Shown here piece by piece: positions 34,931 to 48,159 of a stretch of 64,000 nt of DNA. The stretch is taken from assembly GCA_019843655.1 (NCBI GenBank), contig JACDQD010000011.1:12256604-12320603 (forward strand), written 5' to 3'. The notes beneath the pieces are model-generated. The model made no database searches. It was not told the origin of the DNA and worked only from the letters and a program-made list of their open reading frames with translations. Origin of the DNA: Lethocerus indicus. Its lineage: Eukaryota > Arthropoda > Insecta > Hemiptera > Belostomatidae. Made by a program: the position numbers and the translations under genes. The stretch's first letter is position 1, and each line of letters opens with the position of its first letter.

Positions 34931-36439
34931 AACATCCCCTGTGGTATTTGTTGTCATGGAGGCTTGGAACATCGTACCTTTCTACGATTTCCTTTCTTAA
35001 CTCACTCATTTTGTCCTAGTCTAGACTGGTTTCGGCATCGGCGTAGTGACTTAGGACAAAATGACAAATAGCATTCTACGGTATAGTAACAGTGTGGACA
35101 GTGGCCTATTTTTTAGACGACGTGCCGTTGACGGCGTACTAAATTAGACGCAATGCAACTTTCAGTCGGGAGAAGCTGAAACCGGTCTGTCTTTGGGCCA
35201 AATCGGCGTACTCATTGCCTTGAACTCGTCGAACAGATGAACAAAAAATTTACAAAACTATTCTGCCTTATTTGTGATGGTATCTAACAATTACGGGCAC
35301 TGACCCCTGCATACCCATACCGTGGTGAAAATAACTTTCTCATAATTTTTTTGGAAAATCTCACAATTGCTGATATTTGTAGATACTTAATTCTTATAGG
35401 CGCTTGAATTATATTTACATTTTCTACGGTTTTCGTACTATTTGACATGTTTAGTGTTAAGCGTTTTGGGGAGCGTACTTTTCGATATTTTTCTATTAAA
35501 CGTTCGACGCACACATTGCTGTATAAATCTTATAGTTCAAGTTGTGTTTTCGTTGGGTTAGTGAACCGGATATAGTTTGTTGTGCGATTTGAAGTTTGTT
35601 CAGGTGTTCTGTCGCGTGCCAGATACATATTGCGTATATCATCGTTATTTCTATATGACGCGATGATGTAACTTGTGATGGGAACACCGCCGGTGTTATA
35701 TTGTGGTTGGGCAGGAGTGTTAGTGATTTACTCGAACATAAAGAACAAATAAGCAATTTGGCCCGCATATTTTTATGCATATTTCTATCTGCCACTTTAT
35801 TGCAGTGGCAACTTTTGACCAACAAAACAAACGTAACAGAGATAGAGCGTTTGTGACTTGCCGACGTCACCTCTCGTTACCTCATCTGGGCGTATTATGA
35901 TCGCGCTACTGCAATTAAATGTAATATTGAGCCCGGTAAACAATCTTACAAGATTGCATGGATTGTATCTCTCAATGCCCTTTAATTTGGCGTTACTTGT
36001 CCGGGGAACTTTTCAAGCACAATTTAACCGCGGTAAATCGTTTTTAGCCGAAAGGTTTACTAATGGCCGTTTTCTACGGACCGGCAAAGCATTGAAGAAG
36101 CTCTGATTTTATATCTTGATGATTTCCGCTTAAACTACAACTTGGGAAATACAGAAAGTTATATGAGAATGTCTAAAATATTGGAAGCGTCCTATTATTC
36201 CAAAGATTTAAAATGGCATACGTATTTAAAAAAGATTGATTTTTTCAGTCCATGTCCAAAAGAATACTGTATTGTGTACTATGTAATGAGGTAGTGTAAC
36301 TAGAAATGAAATAAAAGTTTAAAGCTCGGACTAAAGGCTAAAAAAATATGTATATTTTTTTCCCGTTTAAAATTGCCTCGCATTGAACATTCCATTGATG
36401 GGGACGGATAGGTAGAACGTGACGTTGTGGTATTAAAAT

Positions 36440-36800
36440 CTGGAGGGAATGGTGCGGTATGAATGCCGAGTACTTAGCGATGGCCCAATTGGTTGATGGC
36501 TATCGCCGTTCTGCCCGGTCGTCTATGGCGCAGGCCTCGCACTTCGTATCGCCAACCCCGCCCTTGTCCCAGTTTCGATTGTTGCAAACAACGCCCGCGA
36601 CAATAGTTTATTCGCGGAGCGGTTTATTTTGTTTTTGTTTTTTTTTAGTGTCCGGAATGTCTGGCAGACGTTCGGCCGTTCGCGTTCCCCAAAACGGTTC
36701 CCGACCTCATTTACGGCCGGTACCGCGACGAAAAAATCCAGGACGTTTATTTGACCGGGCCATTTACTGGCTTTAAACCACGCGGTAGGAAAGTTGGAAT
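36440..36800. promoter_or_regulatory. Candidate enhancer island
   Basis: GC-elevated block with dense CpG. It stays open for 105 codons on the + strand, but the translation is low in information and has no domain, which fits stop-poor regulatory DNA rather than a gene. Confidence 0.25.
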
Positions 36801-38589
36801 TTCTGGTTCCTACTGTGCGGTGGTTGTAAGACAGTACTGTTTATATGTTATAGAATTATCGGGTTGGACCGTTCATTTCGGAGCTGTTATCTTTATTAGT
36901 ATAACCTTCTCCCATTTGCTGACTCAGATGCAAATATTGCGATTCGTTGGAATGGTATATTCGATTTTTGCACTATTTCCAGTGCTTGACTAATCAGACA
37001 GGCTTGTATTACTTGATGGTCATCAGAGCTGGATATCTCGTGGATTTTTTTATCAGTTGCTCCGATAAACCGAGTGGAAACGCGTCTGCGTCAAATGAAA
37101 TAAGTACGGAACTTATAAATGTTGGAACATCGGATTTATGGCCCTTTACTTCTCCGAGTCATTTACTTGCGTCACAGAAAACGACGTGACGACAAATGAC
37201 TCGTATCTGTAAAAAATTAATTTCCCTCAGCTATTTTCAAAGTCGTTATCGTTCTGGCTGCGGACTGAAAAATGGAGGTAAATTATTAATAGACCAGAAA
37301 GGAAAATTTTTAATAGATCAGAAAAAAAAAATTACTTGTCAAATCGAACAATGCCGAAAGAAGATTGCAAGAATGATGGTATTTCAAACCATCCGCGGAT
37401 CGACAAATAGAAATCTTAAACTTCTATTTATTTATCTAATAATTGTTTTCATTAGTGCTTCCTTGTACTTCTGCTTATGTTTCATTCGTGAAATGTTTTT
37501 CCACTTGGCAAGATTAGTTTGTTGACGTCCTTATTGGACGTTTAAATTGTTTATAAATTGTATACTGAAAAACATTGATTGATTGAACGTTGACGGTTGA
37601 ACGTTTACATACGACTGGGTTGAATGACCCAGAGCTTATTTACTGACATCGAAATGCGAAATGAGAATAGATATATTGACAACAAACACTTTTAGTGTAG
37701 TCTTTGTACTCCAGGACGTAATTTTAAAACCTAGGTTCTGATCCAAAGTAATTGCATTGGAAGTTCAATATAGCAATATGCAGATGCAATTAACAGCGAC
37801 CTTGGCGCAGATCCGTCATCATTACACAGTTGTTTCTCCTACTCAGGTTCAAGAGGTCTAAATATATACCCATAGCTAATAGAAATTGTCAATAAGGTCA
37901 CTGCAGGCATTTAGCCTTTAACACTTGACAAGAGCTCTGCACAAGGTGCTTTAGGTCCCGCCTAAAGTGCGAACAATAATACAGTCCCTTCATCAACTCC
38001 TACAGTATATTTTAATAAAAGACTAATTTTAGACGTTTGAAAAATTACCCAATCGACAGAACTGTGAGGACTAAATTTAAAAAAATCACAGAAATTGTTT
38101 CGAACATTAATGAAACCGGCAATTAATGATAATTATGGGCCAAAACGGTTTGGTTCAGGACCAACAATGCAGTCGATTCTGTTATGAAACCTTAAACGTG
38201 TTCAAGTAAACATAAATTAGTTTAATAAGTGAATTAAGCAAATGAGCAGTTAGAATAGTATATGTAATTAAATTGTATTAACAGAACAATTAATAGGAAG
38301 CTATCTACAGTGTTATAGTGAATAATTATGTTTAGCTTTAAAGGGGTTCGGATTAATATAATCTGTGTGTTTCTGGCGGAACTCATAATTGGACTGGGAA
38401 TGATTTATGACATAATGCCTGTAAATAATCTTATTGACTATAAGAAATCAGGCATTTTTTTTATTAATTCCATTACGTTGGCGTTTCTTAGGCGAGGCCC
38501 TTCTCGGGGAAGGTAGAGACTATTAATGCTTTGTGTTGTTTAGTGTTAAACCAAAGCACCTATGAACCTACGTAAATTGAGAAAAGTCT

Positions 38590-39130
38590 AGGAAGACTCA
38601 TCGGGGATGGGTGTTATCTGGTACTGTGGTCAAGTTAGTGTCATGTTTCGCCGGCGCCTGTGGCTGGCTAAGTGGGAGGGCTTTTCCGAAAAATTCCTTT
38701 CTGCATTTAAATGCCTTGGGAAGTTTCTTCCCAATAAATAAAGACTCGTCGCAAAAGCTCTCAGTTTATTGTTCGACCTTTTCGTCCTGTTGGAAAGTGA
38801 AACAAACAAGGTGAAGGTCGAAGCTTGTCTCCACGGTGCCAGCCACAACTGCGGCATTATTTATCACTACGGCTCGTCCATTGTTTTTTTTTGTCTTCAA
38901 ATGTATCCCAGTGTGCCCGAGTCACGAAAACGCGGGGCGACATAAAAGAAGGAGGAACTCGAGCTGCTAATTGAGGCCACTGTTACAGATAACTGCCTTG
39001 TTTAGAGACATTGTTTCCTAGGAAGACTCGTGTAGGATCGTTAGATGGCCATTATCGCCCGGGTGATAGACGACACCTTTGTTTTCGCCGCTGATAAGCA
39101 GCGCAGTTTACAGTTTCTCGCTTGTACTGA
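38590..39130. promoter_or_regulatory. Candidate enhancer island
   Basis: GC-elevated run with several short overlapping frames on both strands, including a GCCCGGGTGATAG segment near 39060 and a TTTAAATG-type AT core near 38705. No gene structure visible. Confidence 0.2.
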
Positions 39131-39479
39131 ATTTCACGGTTTAACGAGTAATATATCGTCGCTGCACGCAGTATCAAACTGTATATGAATGATGACGGTT
39201 GAAAGTGTTCGAGGACACTTTCATTGAAGAGCGTTGACTCTAAAATATCTTCGAAGAGGTTTGAGTTTAGGTGAATTCAGATAGAAAGCTCAACCAACGT
39301 GCGCATAGAATACCGCTAGTGATATTATACTACTCATAGATGACAAAGTATGTAAGAAAATAGTCTAGGAATAGGTCAAGCTGTTCAATTTAAGGTTAAG
39401 TAATAATTTTCACAAAAAGGGGAATGAATTTAAAAAAACGAAATTAAATTTCCCACTTTGGTGACCATCGTAAGATCTT

Positions 39480-39900
39480 AAGGCGAAAACTGCACAACAG
39501 GTTCCACGTTGAGCAAGTCCAGGTTCCACGTTGGCGTGACGCCGCTCTCCGCCGAAGCAGCCCGAACATTTCAAGCCGAAATCAGTCGAAATTGGTTTGT
39601 TGACGAGTCTCCGTCATCCGACAAACAAATTAAACGCGTTCCCCCCGCCCTTCCCTAATTAGCTTACAATTGACATCAATCTCTCGATTTCAGTTTCGTA
39701 ACCGCCCCCGGAACAGTCGGGTCCGACTGAAAAAACACACCGGACGACTCCCACCGGTTTTTCGGATATTATGGTTCGATTATTTTCTCAATAGCGCAGG
39801 GCCGATAAATACCCTGGCTGACGCTTCCTCCTGGCTATTTTCGAACATCAAAGCGTGGGGGGTTAAAAAATAACCGGCCTGGTTTTGGAAAACATTATTA
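39480..39900. promoter_or_regulatory. Candidate enhancer island
   Basis: Begins with a short direct repeat (GGTTCCACGTTG twice, ~39499 and ~39522), then a CpG-rich block with TTAATTAG-type and CCGATAAA-type sites. No coding evidence. Confidence 0.25.
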
Positions 39901-41145
39901 TTTTTTGCTTTACCGGGCGATTCAAAGAATTATTGACTCGATATAGTAGAATTTAATTAGTTTATTTCATTTATTTATTATCAAATCAGTAAGGCAGAAT
40001 TTGTTCGCATAGTGTTCCTGTTCGAAAAACTAATATGACTGAATTACTTGATTTCGGGATAAATACACCTATGTTCCACCCGAAGCCATTTCGATAGCCA
40101 CATTCTAGAAACTGGAGGCAGGAAAATAAATCTGGATATTGATTTATCGTGGGATTGAATTTCAAACTGAATTCACAGTCTGTTTCCAGTATTGAATATG
40201 GGGCGGAGTTGGAATCTGCGCAGGGGCCACTTCTACGAGTTCTCCTTTACTGGAGATATCCGCCCGGGAAAATGAGAGCGTCTCTCCCGAGGGAAGAGAC
40301 GGCTATTATTGTGACGATGATGTTGCGGGTCTGTCTGGTACGAGATAGGGAGGGCCGGCAAACAAGATTATGCCCCGCCGCCTCCCATCTAGGTCAACCG
40401 ATTGTTTTTATCCCGGCCGTGATACAGGCTACACGATACAGTTTTATATTTCGCGTACAATTATAATTGTCTACAGTGCAATGAAAGTGGCCTACAGCAA
40501 ATTGCCTCATGCCTAGATAGACGTGCTTTGTTAAAATTGGCATCTCGAGATTATTACATTTGTGGATGAAAAAAAATTTTCTTCTCTGTATGATGGGATG
40601 CAATTCATATTTCTTTCCCTCTATTTATTTTTAAGTGCACTATAAATAAATCGTGATTGGAAAATGCAATTATCGTTTTATCTGAACCATTTATAAGTAT
40701 GGACTGATCCTATCTAATTTTCCTCAGTTCTAACAGCATAGATACATTAGTGTTTTTTGAGTGTTTTTATTACAAATAAATTCTTCTTTATCACTAACTT
40801 AATTTAGAACGATATTCGACTATGATAAATTAAAATTCATAAAAATTGTGGAGCTCATATGTCCATCTGGTCGGGTTTCGAGTATTGAACCAGATGAAGA
40901 ACTGGATGGAATCAATGGACTGGTTGATTATGAACGTACAATGTTTCAATAAAAACTATAGGGACAGTAGTAATACAAATAATAAACCATAGAGCAATAA
41001 AACGTCGTAAGATATATTGGAATTGAGAAATGTTCGGACCTGCGATACGAGTGACTCCCCAGCTGTTCAGGAGGCAGAAAAGGTCGAGTCCCCACCTCAT
41101 TTTGACCTACCCTGGTAATTTTCCGTTAGCGAAATATTCCATTTT

Positions 41146-41155
41146 GTCACGTGAC
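41146..41155. promoter_or_regulatory. Perfect GTCACGTGAC palindrome
   Basis: Exact 10-base palindromic E-box of the CLEAR/MITF-TFE type, isolated in the intron. Binding is inferred only from the motif. Confidence 0.3.
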
Positions 41156-41439
41156 TTTCCTAACATTTATAATAGCGATTTTCCGCTCGGATACCGGATG
41201 TAGTGAATTTCCTGTAAAGCGTCATAATATGGGCAAAGGAAAGTTACTGTTACTACTTACAGTTAACGATAGGACATGGAAATTTCCATTCACGGCGCGT
41301 ATCATCAATCTTTATTTAATAATTCCCTCTGTTCAGATACCGGACCTATTTGTATGTGCCCACCCTTGTACCCTTGACTGTCTCCTATTGACCTGTTTAT
41401 TGTAGACATCCATTTCACCATTGGTCGGGTTTCACTTTC

Positions 41440-41790
41440 CGATTTTCACCCAACACGGTGCTGGCAAATTGCCCCCTCCCGCATTGTGCAGTCCGTTGCG
41501 CAACCCGGCGTTTATCTCTTCCTGTTTTTGCCAACTTTGGCGTGTCGAAAATAAATACCTGCGGGCTCTCGCTTTGCCTCTAATGCGAGTTTAATTACCG
41601 GGCGGGTTTGCCGCGCGTAGGGATGCACACTGTCGTCGGTAAGGGGGACGAGTATACCCCCCTCCCATCATTGTAGGCGGGGTGGGTGGAATTCGAGGCC
41701 CGATGATTGATACGGCCCTCTCCCGGACGCTTAATGAGGCCTTCGCGTTATCTCCCGGCACACTCTCAAAGAACGGGCTTAATTGAGTTC
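41440..41790. promoter_or_regulatory. Candidate Hox/Exd-type enhancer island
   Basis: A CpG-rich block with a compound TGATTGAT (41704-41711), the form bound by Extradenticle/Hox pairs, and several TTAAT sites (TTTAATTACC near 41590, CTTAATGAG near 41730, CTTAATTGAG near 41778). No ORF of interest. Regulatory role inferred. Confidence 0.35.
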
Positions 41791-43571
41791 TTCCGTCGTG
41801 ATAGATTATTTCGCTGAAGACTTGAAGTGGGCTCTCCGTGTACGGTACACTTTCATCGCAATATATATCTACCTATCTACCGGTAGAATTTTATACCACA
41901 ATTCTTTTCCGTTCTTCAGGCTACTCTTTTGGAGTACTCTTGTTTCCTCTTAAATACTATTCTAGAATATATAACTTTCTATTGTATAATCTTTCGTCTG
42001 TAGAGCGTAAAATAAAATCGAAAAAGTGATTCCGAATGTAACTATGTTTAACTAGTCGTGATTTCAAAATTGTTACATGCCTACAGGTCCAGTTAGGCAA
42101 ATACTTAGTTCCGTCTGGCATTGAACTTTTGCCAGTGAACAAGCTCCCTTTGTTGTTTGTTTTGAAGTGGGCAAAAGTGTTGAACTTGTGAAAACTATTA
42201 TTAACGTTGTCCGTGATGCCTCTGTGAGAACAATGCGCCAACGCTAATGACTCGGCGAAAAGAGCGAGTTTCGTCGCTTTAATTATATAATGAGTTGCAG
42301 TTTCCGCATTGTTATTAAAAATATTCGTGCGTCATTATGTCAAAATTTTACTTTTACGCAAATATGTCCTTCTCTGACTATGAACAAACTTTCCTAATGG
42401 CGTAAATACAACGTATATTACTGGTATTCCAAAGCTAGAAGTAGACCCTTCAAAAGAATTGATTAATTAATTAAAATCTAATTCAATGTTTTACTTCCGA
42501 AAATAAAAACTTAATAAATGAAATTGTATATATCTGTATGGTGATGTATAGTATTCGTTTAATTTCTGAATACATTACAACGTTTTATGTAAATAATCTC
42601 ACTTTACAAACAAGACTGCGCTTATGCAAATTTTTTGGCGTACGTGAATTCCATATGAATGGCATGATTCTGACCTGAATTCTTTTAAGGCGTTGCAGGG
42701 AACAGCAACTTTCTATCGCTGAGGAGGAGTTTTTTTAGTTTTTTCCCCGTTCTCCGCGCTCCTCTATTGGCCATCGATGCGACCCAAATTTATATATCTC
42801 GCGGTAATCGTTACAAGCGTACGGAAATTAGTAATATAAGTGACATCATCGCGATATAAAAGAACCAGAGTATTTAATACTCTTAATGTGTTTAATATTG
42901 TAATATGTGTTTGTATTGTAATATTCTAATATGTGTAAGATGAATGCGCAAATAATTTATTATACGATTTAGAAAATGCTTGGTATTCTTGAATTTCCAC
43001 GCTACATAGTGCTGGCCTTAACAAATGACGGTATTAGATTTTTTTTAAATGAAATTCAACTCTAAAACAAGAACTCTAATAAAATTTCCCATAATTTAAA
43101 TAAAGTGTTTTAAATATCAATTCTACTATTCTCAATTTGATTCTCGTCAAAGTAATGACAATATCAGTGTGCCCCACGATTTGTTATTTGTTCCAATTGT
43201 TCTTCTCCCGTCAGCGGAAGTAATATTTATAAGGGGGTTCTGTTTAACTGAGGCTAATTTTGCCTCTGAATTTAGCGTAACCGCTTGCGGCTTCTCCGTG
43301 TAGCGGTCTTGACGGAACTGTTTTCCATACACAAATAGCTCTTGAGCTATTGCGATTCTAACCACGTTATCTCTGTCGGAAATGTTTCAAATAATAGGAA
43401 ATATTTGGCAGTATATCAAATTTATACTGTCGTCGCGTAAGGTTGATGATAAAGTGCTGTCGCTAAATTTAAATAAATACAGTGTTGCGTGTACAGTAAA
43501 ATGTATGGAAAAATTGATTATGTTAAAAAGATTTAATGAATAGAATTGTAACACTAAGATATGAAAGTAAT

Positions 43572-43598
43572 AATTTTTTTTTTATCTTTCAGGTAAGT
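43572..43598 (+). other. Recursive splice site (ratchet point) 1
   Basis: A T-rich tract followed by TTTATCTTTCAG ends at 43592, directly joined to GTAAGTTG starting at 43593. A complete 3' splice site therefore abuts a complete near-consensus 5' splice site with no exon between them. This is the ratchet-point arrangement known from long insect introns. It lies 13.9 kb after the exon-1 donor, on the same strand. Splicing exon 1 to it would regenerate AGA|GTAAGT. Confidence 0.65.
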
Positions 43599-43651
43599 TG
43601 ACTACTGCATTTTATTACGCTAAGTATCTCATTACTGTTATGAAGAAGTCG
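43593..43651 (+). other. Recursive-splice exon 1 (59 nt) or cassette coding exon
   Basis: Bounded by the ratchet acceptor and a second donor, TCG|GTGAGT, at 43652. In the phase of the exon at 29597 it reads V-S-stop, so inclusion would trigger early termination. In the other phase (after the 29401 donor) it is open for 20 codons (GKLTTAFYYAKYLITV..., leaving in phase 0). Both roles fit the bases; the exact TTTCAG|GTAAGT junction favours recursive splicing. Its first 38 bases match the element at 55086 at 32 positions. Confidence 0.55.
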
Positions 43652-43659
43652 GTGAGTAC

Positions 43660-46600
43660 AATAATAAAATTTGAATCAATAATAAAATTAAATGTTTAAT
43701 AAAAGATATCAGTAAGGCTTCCGTATTGCACTTCAATATTAATTTGTATAACTAGCTGTATGTAAAAGTAGCAACAGTAATCTTTTAGTAGTATAATATG
43801 CTTAATCTCTAATATGAATAGGGCTCACATATTTCATTCTAACCGCACTAATATGTGAACTTTCAAAGTACATTTATAATTATTGAAATATATATAATAA
43901 AAATTTAACTTATTTCTACAATTAATGTGCCATTGTAAGCCTGTTGGCTATATTGCATAGTGTGTAGAATCTGGAGTCATCCGACATCCGTACCAATCAG
44001 TTCAACTATGCAATTTATTGAAATTGCTTGGGTGTGGTTCTCGCCTTGTGCTTTATTCTTCTCGATGACAGGATCTATGGCGATTTTTCCTATGCCCGTA
44101 TAATAAATATTTAATATTTCAAAAAGAGCTTCTTCACTTTTGCATAAATGAAGAATCTCAATTCTTATAATTGATTTTAAAAGGGGACTAATCCCATATT
44201 GTTATCTCTGGTGCGATTTCGCGGTTGAAAATCCAATTTACGTCCCTAGAGGATTATCCGGATCGGCGTAAGACCAGAATGAAGTAGGTCCCCGGATTAC
44301 TGCTTTTCTGTTTGCCGGGCCATCTATTAAAAGACCGAGTGAAATTGAATTCCCCGACTGTTGCGGGCGAATAAATAAAATAATAGGGAGGTCAATCTGT
44401 TTCGGTCCCGTTCTGTTTCTTTTTTGCGTCTATTGTAGCGGCAATATCTTCGTGGAATTCGTCGGCGCTCGTTTATTCGGAGCCGACCCAGTGAACCCCG
44501 CTGGTTCGGACCCCCGCCAAGGTCGCGTCCCCTCTGCCACCGCTCCCACCCATTCATGTTATTGATATGAGATCATCCATGGAACTATGAATTGCGGAAC
44601 GGCATCGAGTATTGTCTTTTAGAATCCTCTTTCCGAAGATTAGAGTTTAATCCCTGTAACGCGGAAAAGTGCCCCAAACGACGATTCGCAAGGAGAGACC
44701 AACAGCAAAGCGATGAAGAGGAGCAAACTAGTTCAGAATTTAAGGTTGAAGAACGAAGTCCTCCGCTGGGTATTGGGCCCACTCGACCAAACGAATACAA
44801 CCGACGGCGGCGAGAAACCGAAACCTATTTGGAGTCGGAAGTGATTACTGAGAGGAAATTTCAATTTGCAACTGAAGGATTTACTCCCCGGAGGATAGGT
44901 TCAATCCCGGTTTGCTGTTCTCTCCAATTGCCTCACTATGTTACTGAGTGGCCAAATTATTATATTTACGATATTTAGTATGGTTTACGTATACTCAATA
45001 CCATTGTCCTAAATATTTTTGAAATTTCTCTAACAATTTGCCTATTAACTCAATTTTCAATTTTGTTTTATCAGTTCGTACATATCTTGTGATCCTGTGT
45101 CATTCCTGTGATAAACGACTCATTTATATTTTTTTTTATGAAACATAGGTTTCGTACCTTTATGAAAACTGCCATTTATCATTGTTATTTCGTGTGCTCC
45201 TATATAATAATATGGAATTTACGAAAAATAGGCCCAGAATGGATGATACTAACTTACTGGAAGGATATTGTCAATCGTTCCCACTGTTTGTAATCCGGCT
45301 AGAAAAATCCAGTTCCGACCAGCGTATGTAAGCGTTGCGTAAACTATTAGTTTTTACCACCCTGATAAAGGACAATGGGGTAGGGGTATCTCCGAGTCAA
45401 CAAAGGGCGTTTTGAGACAAATAGGAAAGTGTTTCTGGATTCCCCGTGGAGAGAGGCATCGATGGGAAAACAATTGTAGGGAAATGATAAAAAAAATAAA
45501 CGCCGTCACTTAAAAAACTGCGCATAAAAATTCTATAAAGATATCTACATTGATACCAAATGGCCAGATACTCCAGCTGTGTTTTCTTTATTTCAGTTTA
45601 CGTTATGAAATTTTGTTCCTCTAGAAATATATCTGTTGTTCCCCCTTTTGAAAAGAAACCAGCAATCAGATTCTGAATTATGTAATACGATTGAAGTATT
45701 TCGGTTATTGTCACGATTGAAAATGTTTTCTAGCCTAACTCCGAAACATATTAAGATGACATTGCAGTAAGGACTGGTAGCAGCGTTTGCTTCAGACTAA
45801 TCTAGTTGTTCAAAGTTTGTAGTCCAATATACAAGCGACGGCCGAATCGGGGTCGAGGGTACTAAAGATTAATCTGTTATTTAAAATTGGTACATGAATC
45901 CAAACAATTATATATTGTTGTACGATTCTTCTATCGTCGTAGAATATAACTGAACGTGTCCTCACAAACGATGTAAAAGCAGTCCAGAACACTAAACTGG
46001 GCTTCGATAGATACAATTTTAAATATACAAAAACTAAATATAAAAGTACTGCCGAATATCTCAAAGCTGTCTGGATTTAGACCAAATAGGTGAGTGGATA
46101 TTGAAAGGCGCTAATATGTTTTATATATTAAAATATTAAATGAAAATTTTACAAAGGTATTATTTTACACAAAAACGCGTCCGATCAGCTCCAGGAAACA
46201 CTGGCCAGGACGGGAAAGGAAATCCTCCCCTTTTCATGAGGTTACAAATTATAGCGCACAGGAATGAAAGCGGAGCCGTTTGTCATTTTCGTGGAAGCTT
46301 CTCATTTCGCATTTATTTTAATACTCCTCCCGACATCCCATTGTCTGGGGCCGGGCTTTTGTTGTTCGCCCGGGCAGTTAGTCGGTCTGCCGACCGTTAG
46401 CCGCCGCCGTGAACCCAGGAGAAATTCCCTGCGGAGGATATAAAAGGAGGGAATTGAAGGGGAGGAGAGAATACAGGAGGAGAGAGAAAGAAAGAGAATT
46501 CCCTATACCTGGGGTGCCCCGAAGAGGTTGCTAAGGGAGTGGCCCTCGGGCCCGCCCTTAACGGGGGAGCACAATTGATTTACAGCCCCCACGGATTTTA

Positions 46601-47100
46601 TAACCCTGACGCTGTGTTTTTCAACCCGGATGACAATACATCACCATTCTAAGCGTCAGCATCCATACTCTGGGTTCTTAAATCAACTACCGTTTATTAA
46701 TAATTTGGACAGGTGGAAACCTATTTGCACTTCTATCGTAGCAGCATGACGGTATTTTTGAATTTTAGGTATAATTAATGTTATATTATAATTTAATATT
46801 TGTAGTGTCATCAATTACTGTCCGTAAATAAATCCTGCAGTGTAAAAATGAAATAACATAATAGGGAATGACGCCCCATTTTATATAAAATACAGCTTAG
46901 CGGTGAGGGTGGTGGCTCGGATTTTCGTTCATAGTATATTATAAATATGCTGTTAGGAAGAAATTATGATAAAAAAACAGCCGAGTAAAAACAGGAACAG
47001 AGCTACAGCGCGAAGATTGTATCAGTCTCAGATCTCGTTATGATGAGATCAAGGCATATGGGAAGTTTTCAAACTGTGTTGTGCGCTTCAGTCACTTCTC
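43660..47100 (+). other. Second recursive segment, proximal part
   Basis: Intronic DNA downstream of ratchet point 1. A GC-rich block at ~44220-44560 and a 128-codon + strand frame (44592-44978, highly charged, no domain) probably mark regulatory DNA. A GC-rich purine-rich block at ~46180-46620 contains TATAAAAGG (46439-46447) without a convincing initiator. Confidence 0.35.
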
Positions 47101-47289
47101 TCATCCCATGTTTAACGCCGTTAACAACTAATATTTACGCGAACGGCCCAACTGGCTGGGCAAATGTTCCAATATTTAGTGGGTGAAAATGTTGTGTGAA
47201 AAGTTTTTTTACTTGTCGATTAAGCGGTTAGCGTACTAGCATCATGGACTTTGATGACCGGTTCCTGGTTGAATCGCGTTAAAATATTT

Positions 47290-47760
47290 CGGCTCCCACT
47301 GTTTCGTGTTAAACAGCTGGCGGCTTCGGAGCCTGCCCGCTATTAGCCGGAATATTCGCTATTTGTTATACGGTTCCGTTGAAAGGAAACCACGAGGAGG
47401 AGATTTCGTCGTCAACTCAAATTGTGTAATTTGGAAGATAACACCGGGGGTGTTTTGTTGGGCGAAAGAGTTTTTTTTCTTTTCGGCCGTAAATTGAAAA
47501 TTTGCAGGAGGTTAAAGGGTAGACGAGAAACTGGGTTGCGGGATGCGACCTACATTGGTCCCCCACGTGATGTGTAGGAGGAGGAGGTGGTGGTGGTGGT
47601 GGTGGGGAGGGCGTGGTGTGCCGACAAGAGGTCGGCAGTTGGGTCGGGTTAGGAGCTCGAAAATCGATGCTCGGGCTCCTGGCCCGCCAGCATCTTCCTC
47701 CTCCGGGTTTTCCCTCCTCCCCCTCCACCGTCCGTCGCCCCCACTCCGGGGGTCGGCTCT
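47290..47760. promoter_or_regulatory. GC-rich island with (GGT)n tract
   Basis: CpG-rich block, with a GAG/GGT trinucleotide tract at ~47576-47606. Frames are open on both strands across it with glycine/tryptophan- or proline-rich translations, a by-product of the repeat. Regulatory role is a guess from composition. Confidence 0.25.
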
Positions 47761-47761
47761 A

Positions 47762-48110
47762 CCAACAATGGGGGAGGACCCCTGAAAATAAATCCGCAGG
47801 GCAATAGCCTAACAGATTGGACCACGTCCCTATCTCGTGCAGGCCTTCGCTACCCGCGGGCCTTCGCTTTGATCTCGTATTTCCTGATATAGTCCCGGCG
47901 AGACGATACGATGTTTGCAGGTCAAATGGAGGGTCTTTGGCCGCGGGGGTTATATGCGAGAGTGTGTATCTCTTTCCCGAATTCTCATTTTTTAAATAGA
48001 ACTGAATTTTACCTAGCGGATATAAAATACTTTTCCGGTTCATAATTACTCTGTACGTTTTGAATTTAATTAAGAAATAGATTCCTTTTACGAGGACCAA
48101 CATTCGATTA
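47762..48110. repeat. Diverged tandem duplication, copy 1
   Basis: About 349 bp, aligning colinearly with 48160-48532. Shared landmarks in order are CCAACAATGGG, CAGATTGGAC, CTTTGATCTCGTATTTCCT, GATGTTTGCAGGTC, AATGGAGGGT, CCCCGAATT-like, TTGAATTTTAC-like and CGATTA/TTGATTA at the end. Visually about three quarters identical with small indels. No coding frame is kept between copies. Confidence 0.8.
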
Positions 48111-48159
48111 GAGTGGGAGACAACATAAGAACACTAGGTATAAAACTTTGTCTTCTTTT

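Larger units (their letters stand above)
29657..43592 (+). other. First recursive segment of the giant intron (about 13.9 kb)
   Basis: Runs from the GTAAGT donor at 29657 to the acceptor half of the first ratchet site. It is AT-rich with scattered GC-elevated islands, listed separately where distinct. ORFs are short and unconvincing. Candidate TATA (CCTATAAAAAG near 34815) and CArG (32348-32357) motifs are isolated. No repeats of known class were recognised. Confidence 0.5.

Noticed and set aside
44592..44978. 128-codon + strand frame, highly charged
   Set aside because: Low-information R/E-rich translation, overlapping - strand frame, no splice pair; better explained as stop-poor intronic DNA.
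46080..46094. 9-nt microexon before TAG|GTGAGT
   Set aside because: Acceptor lacks a pyrimidine tract and the insert contains an in-frame stop in phase 0.
46439..46447. TATAAAAGG as a core promoter (also at 53095-53103)
   Set aside because: No initiator at the right distance and no gene downstream; expected occasionally by chance in AT-rich DNA.
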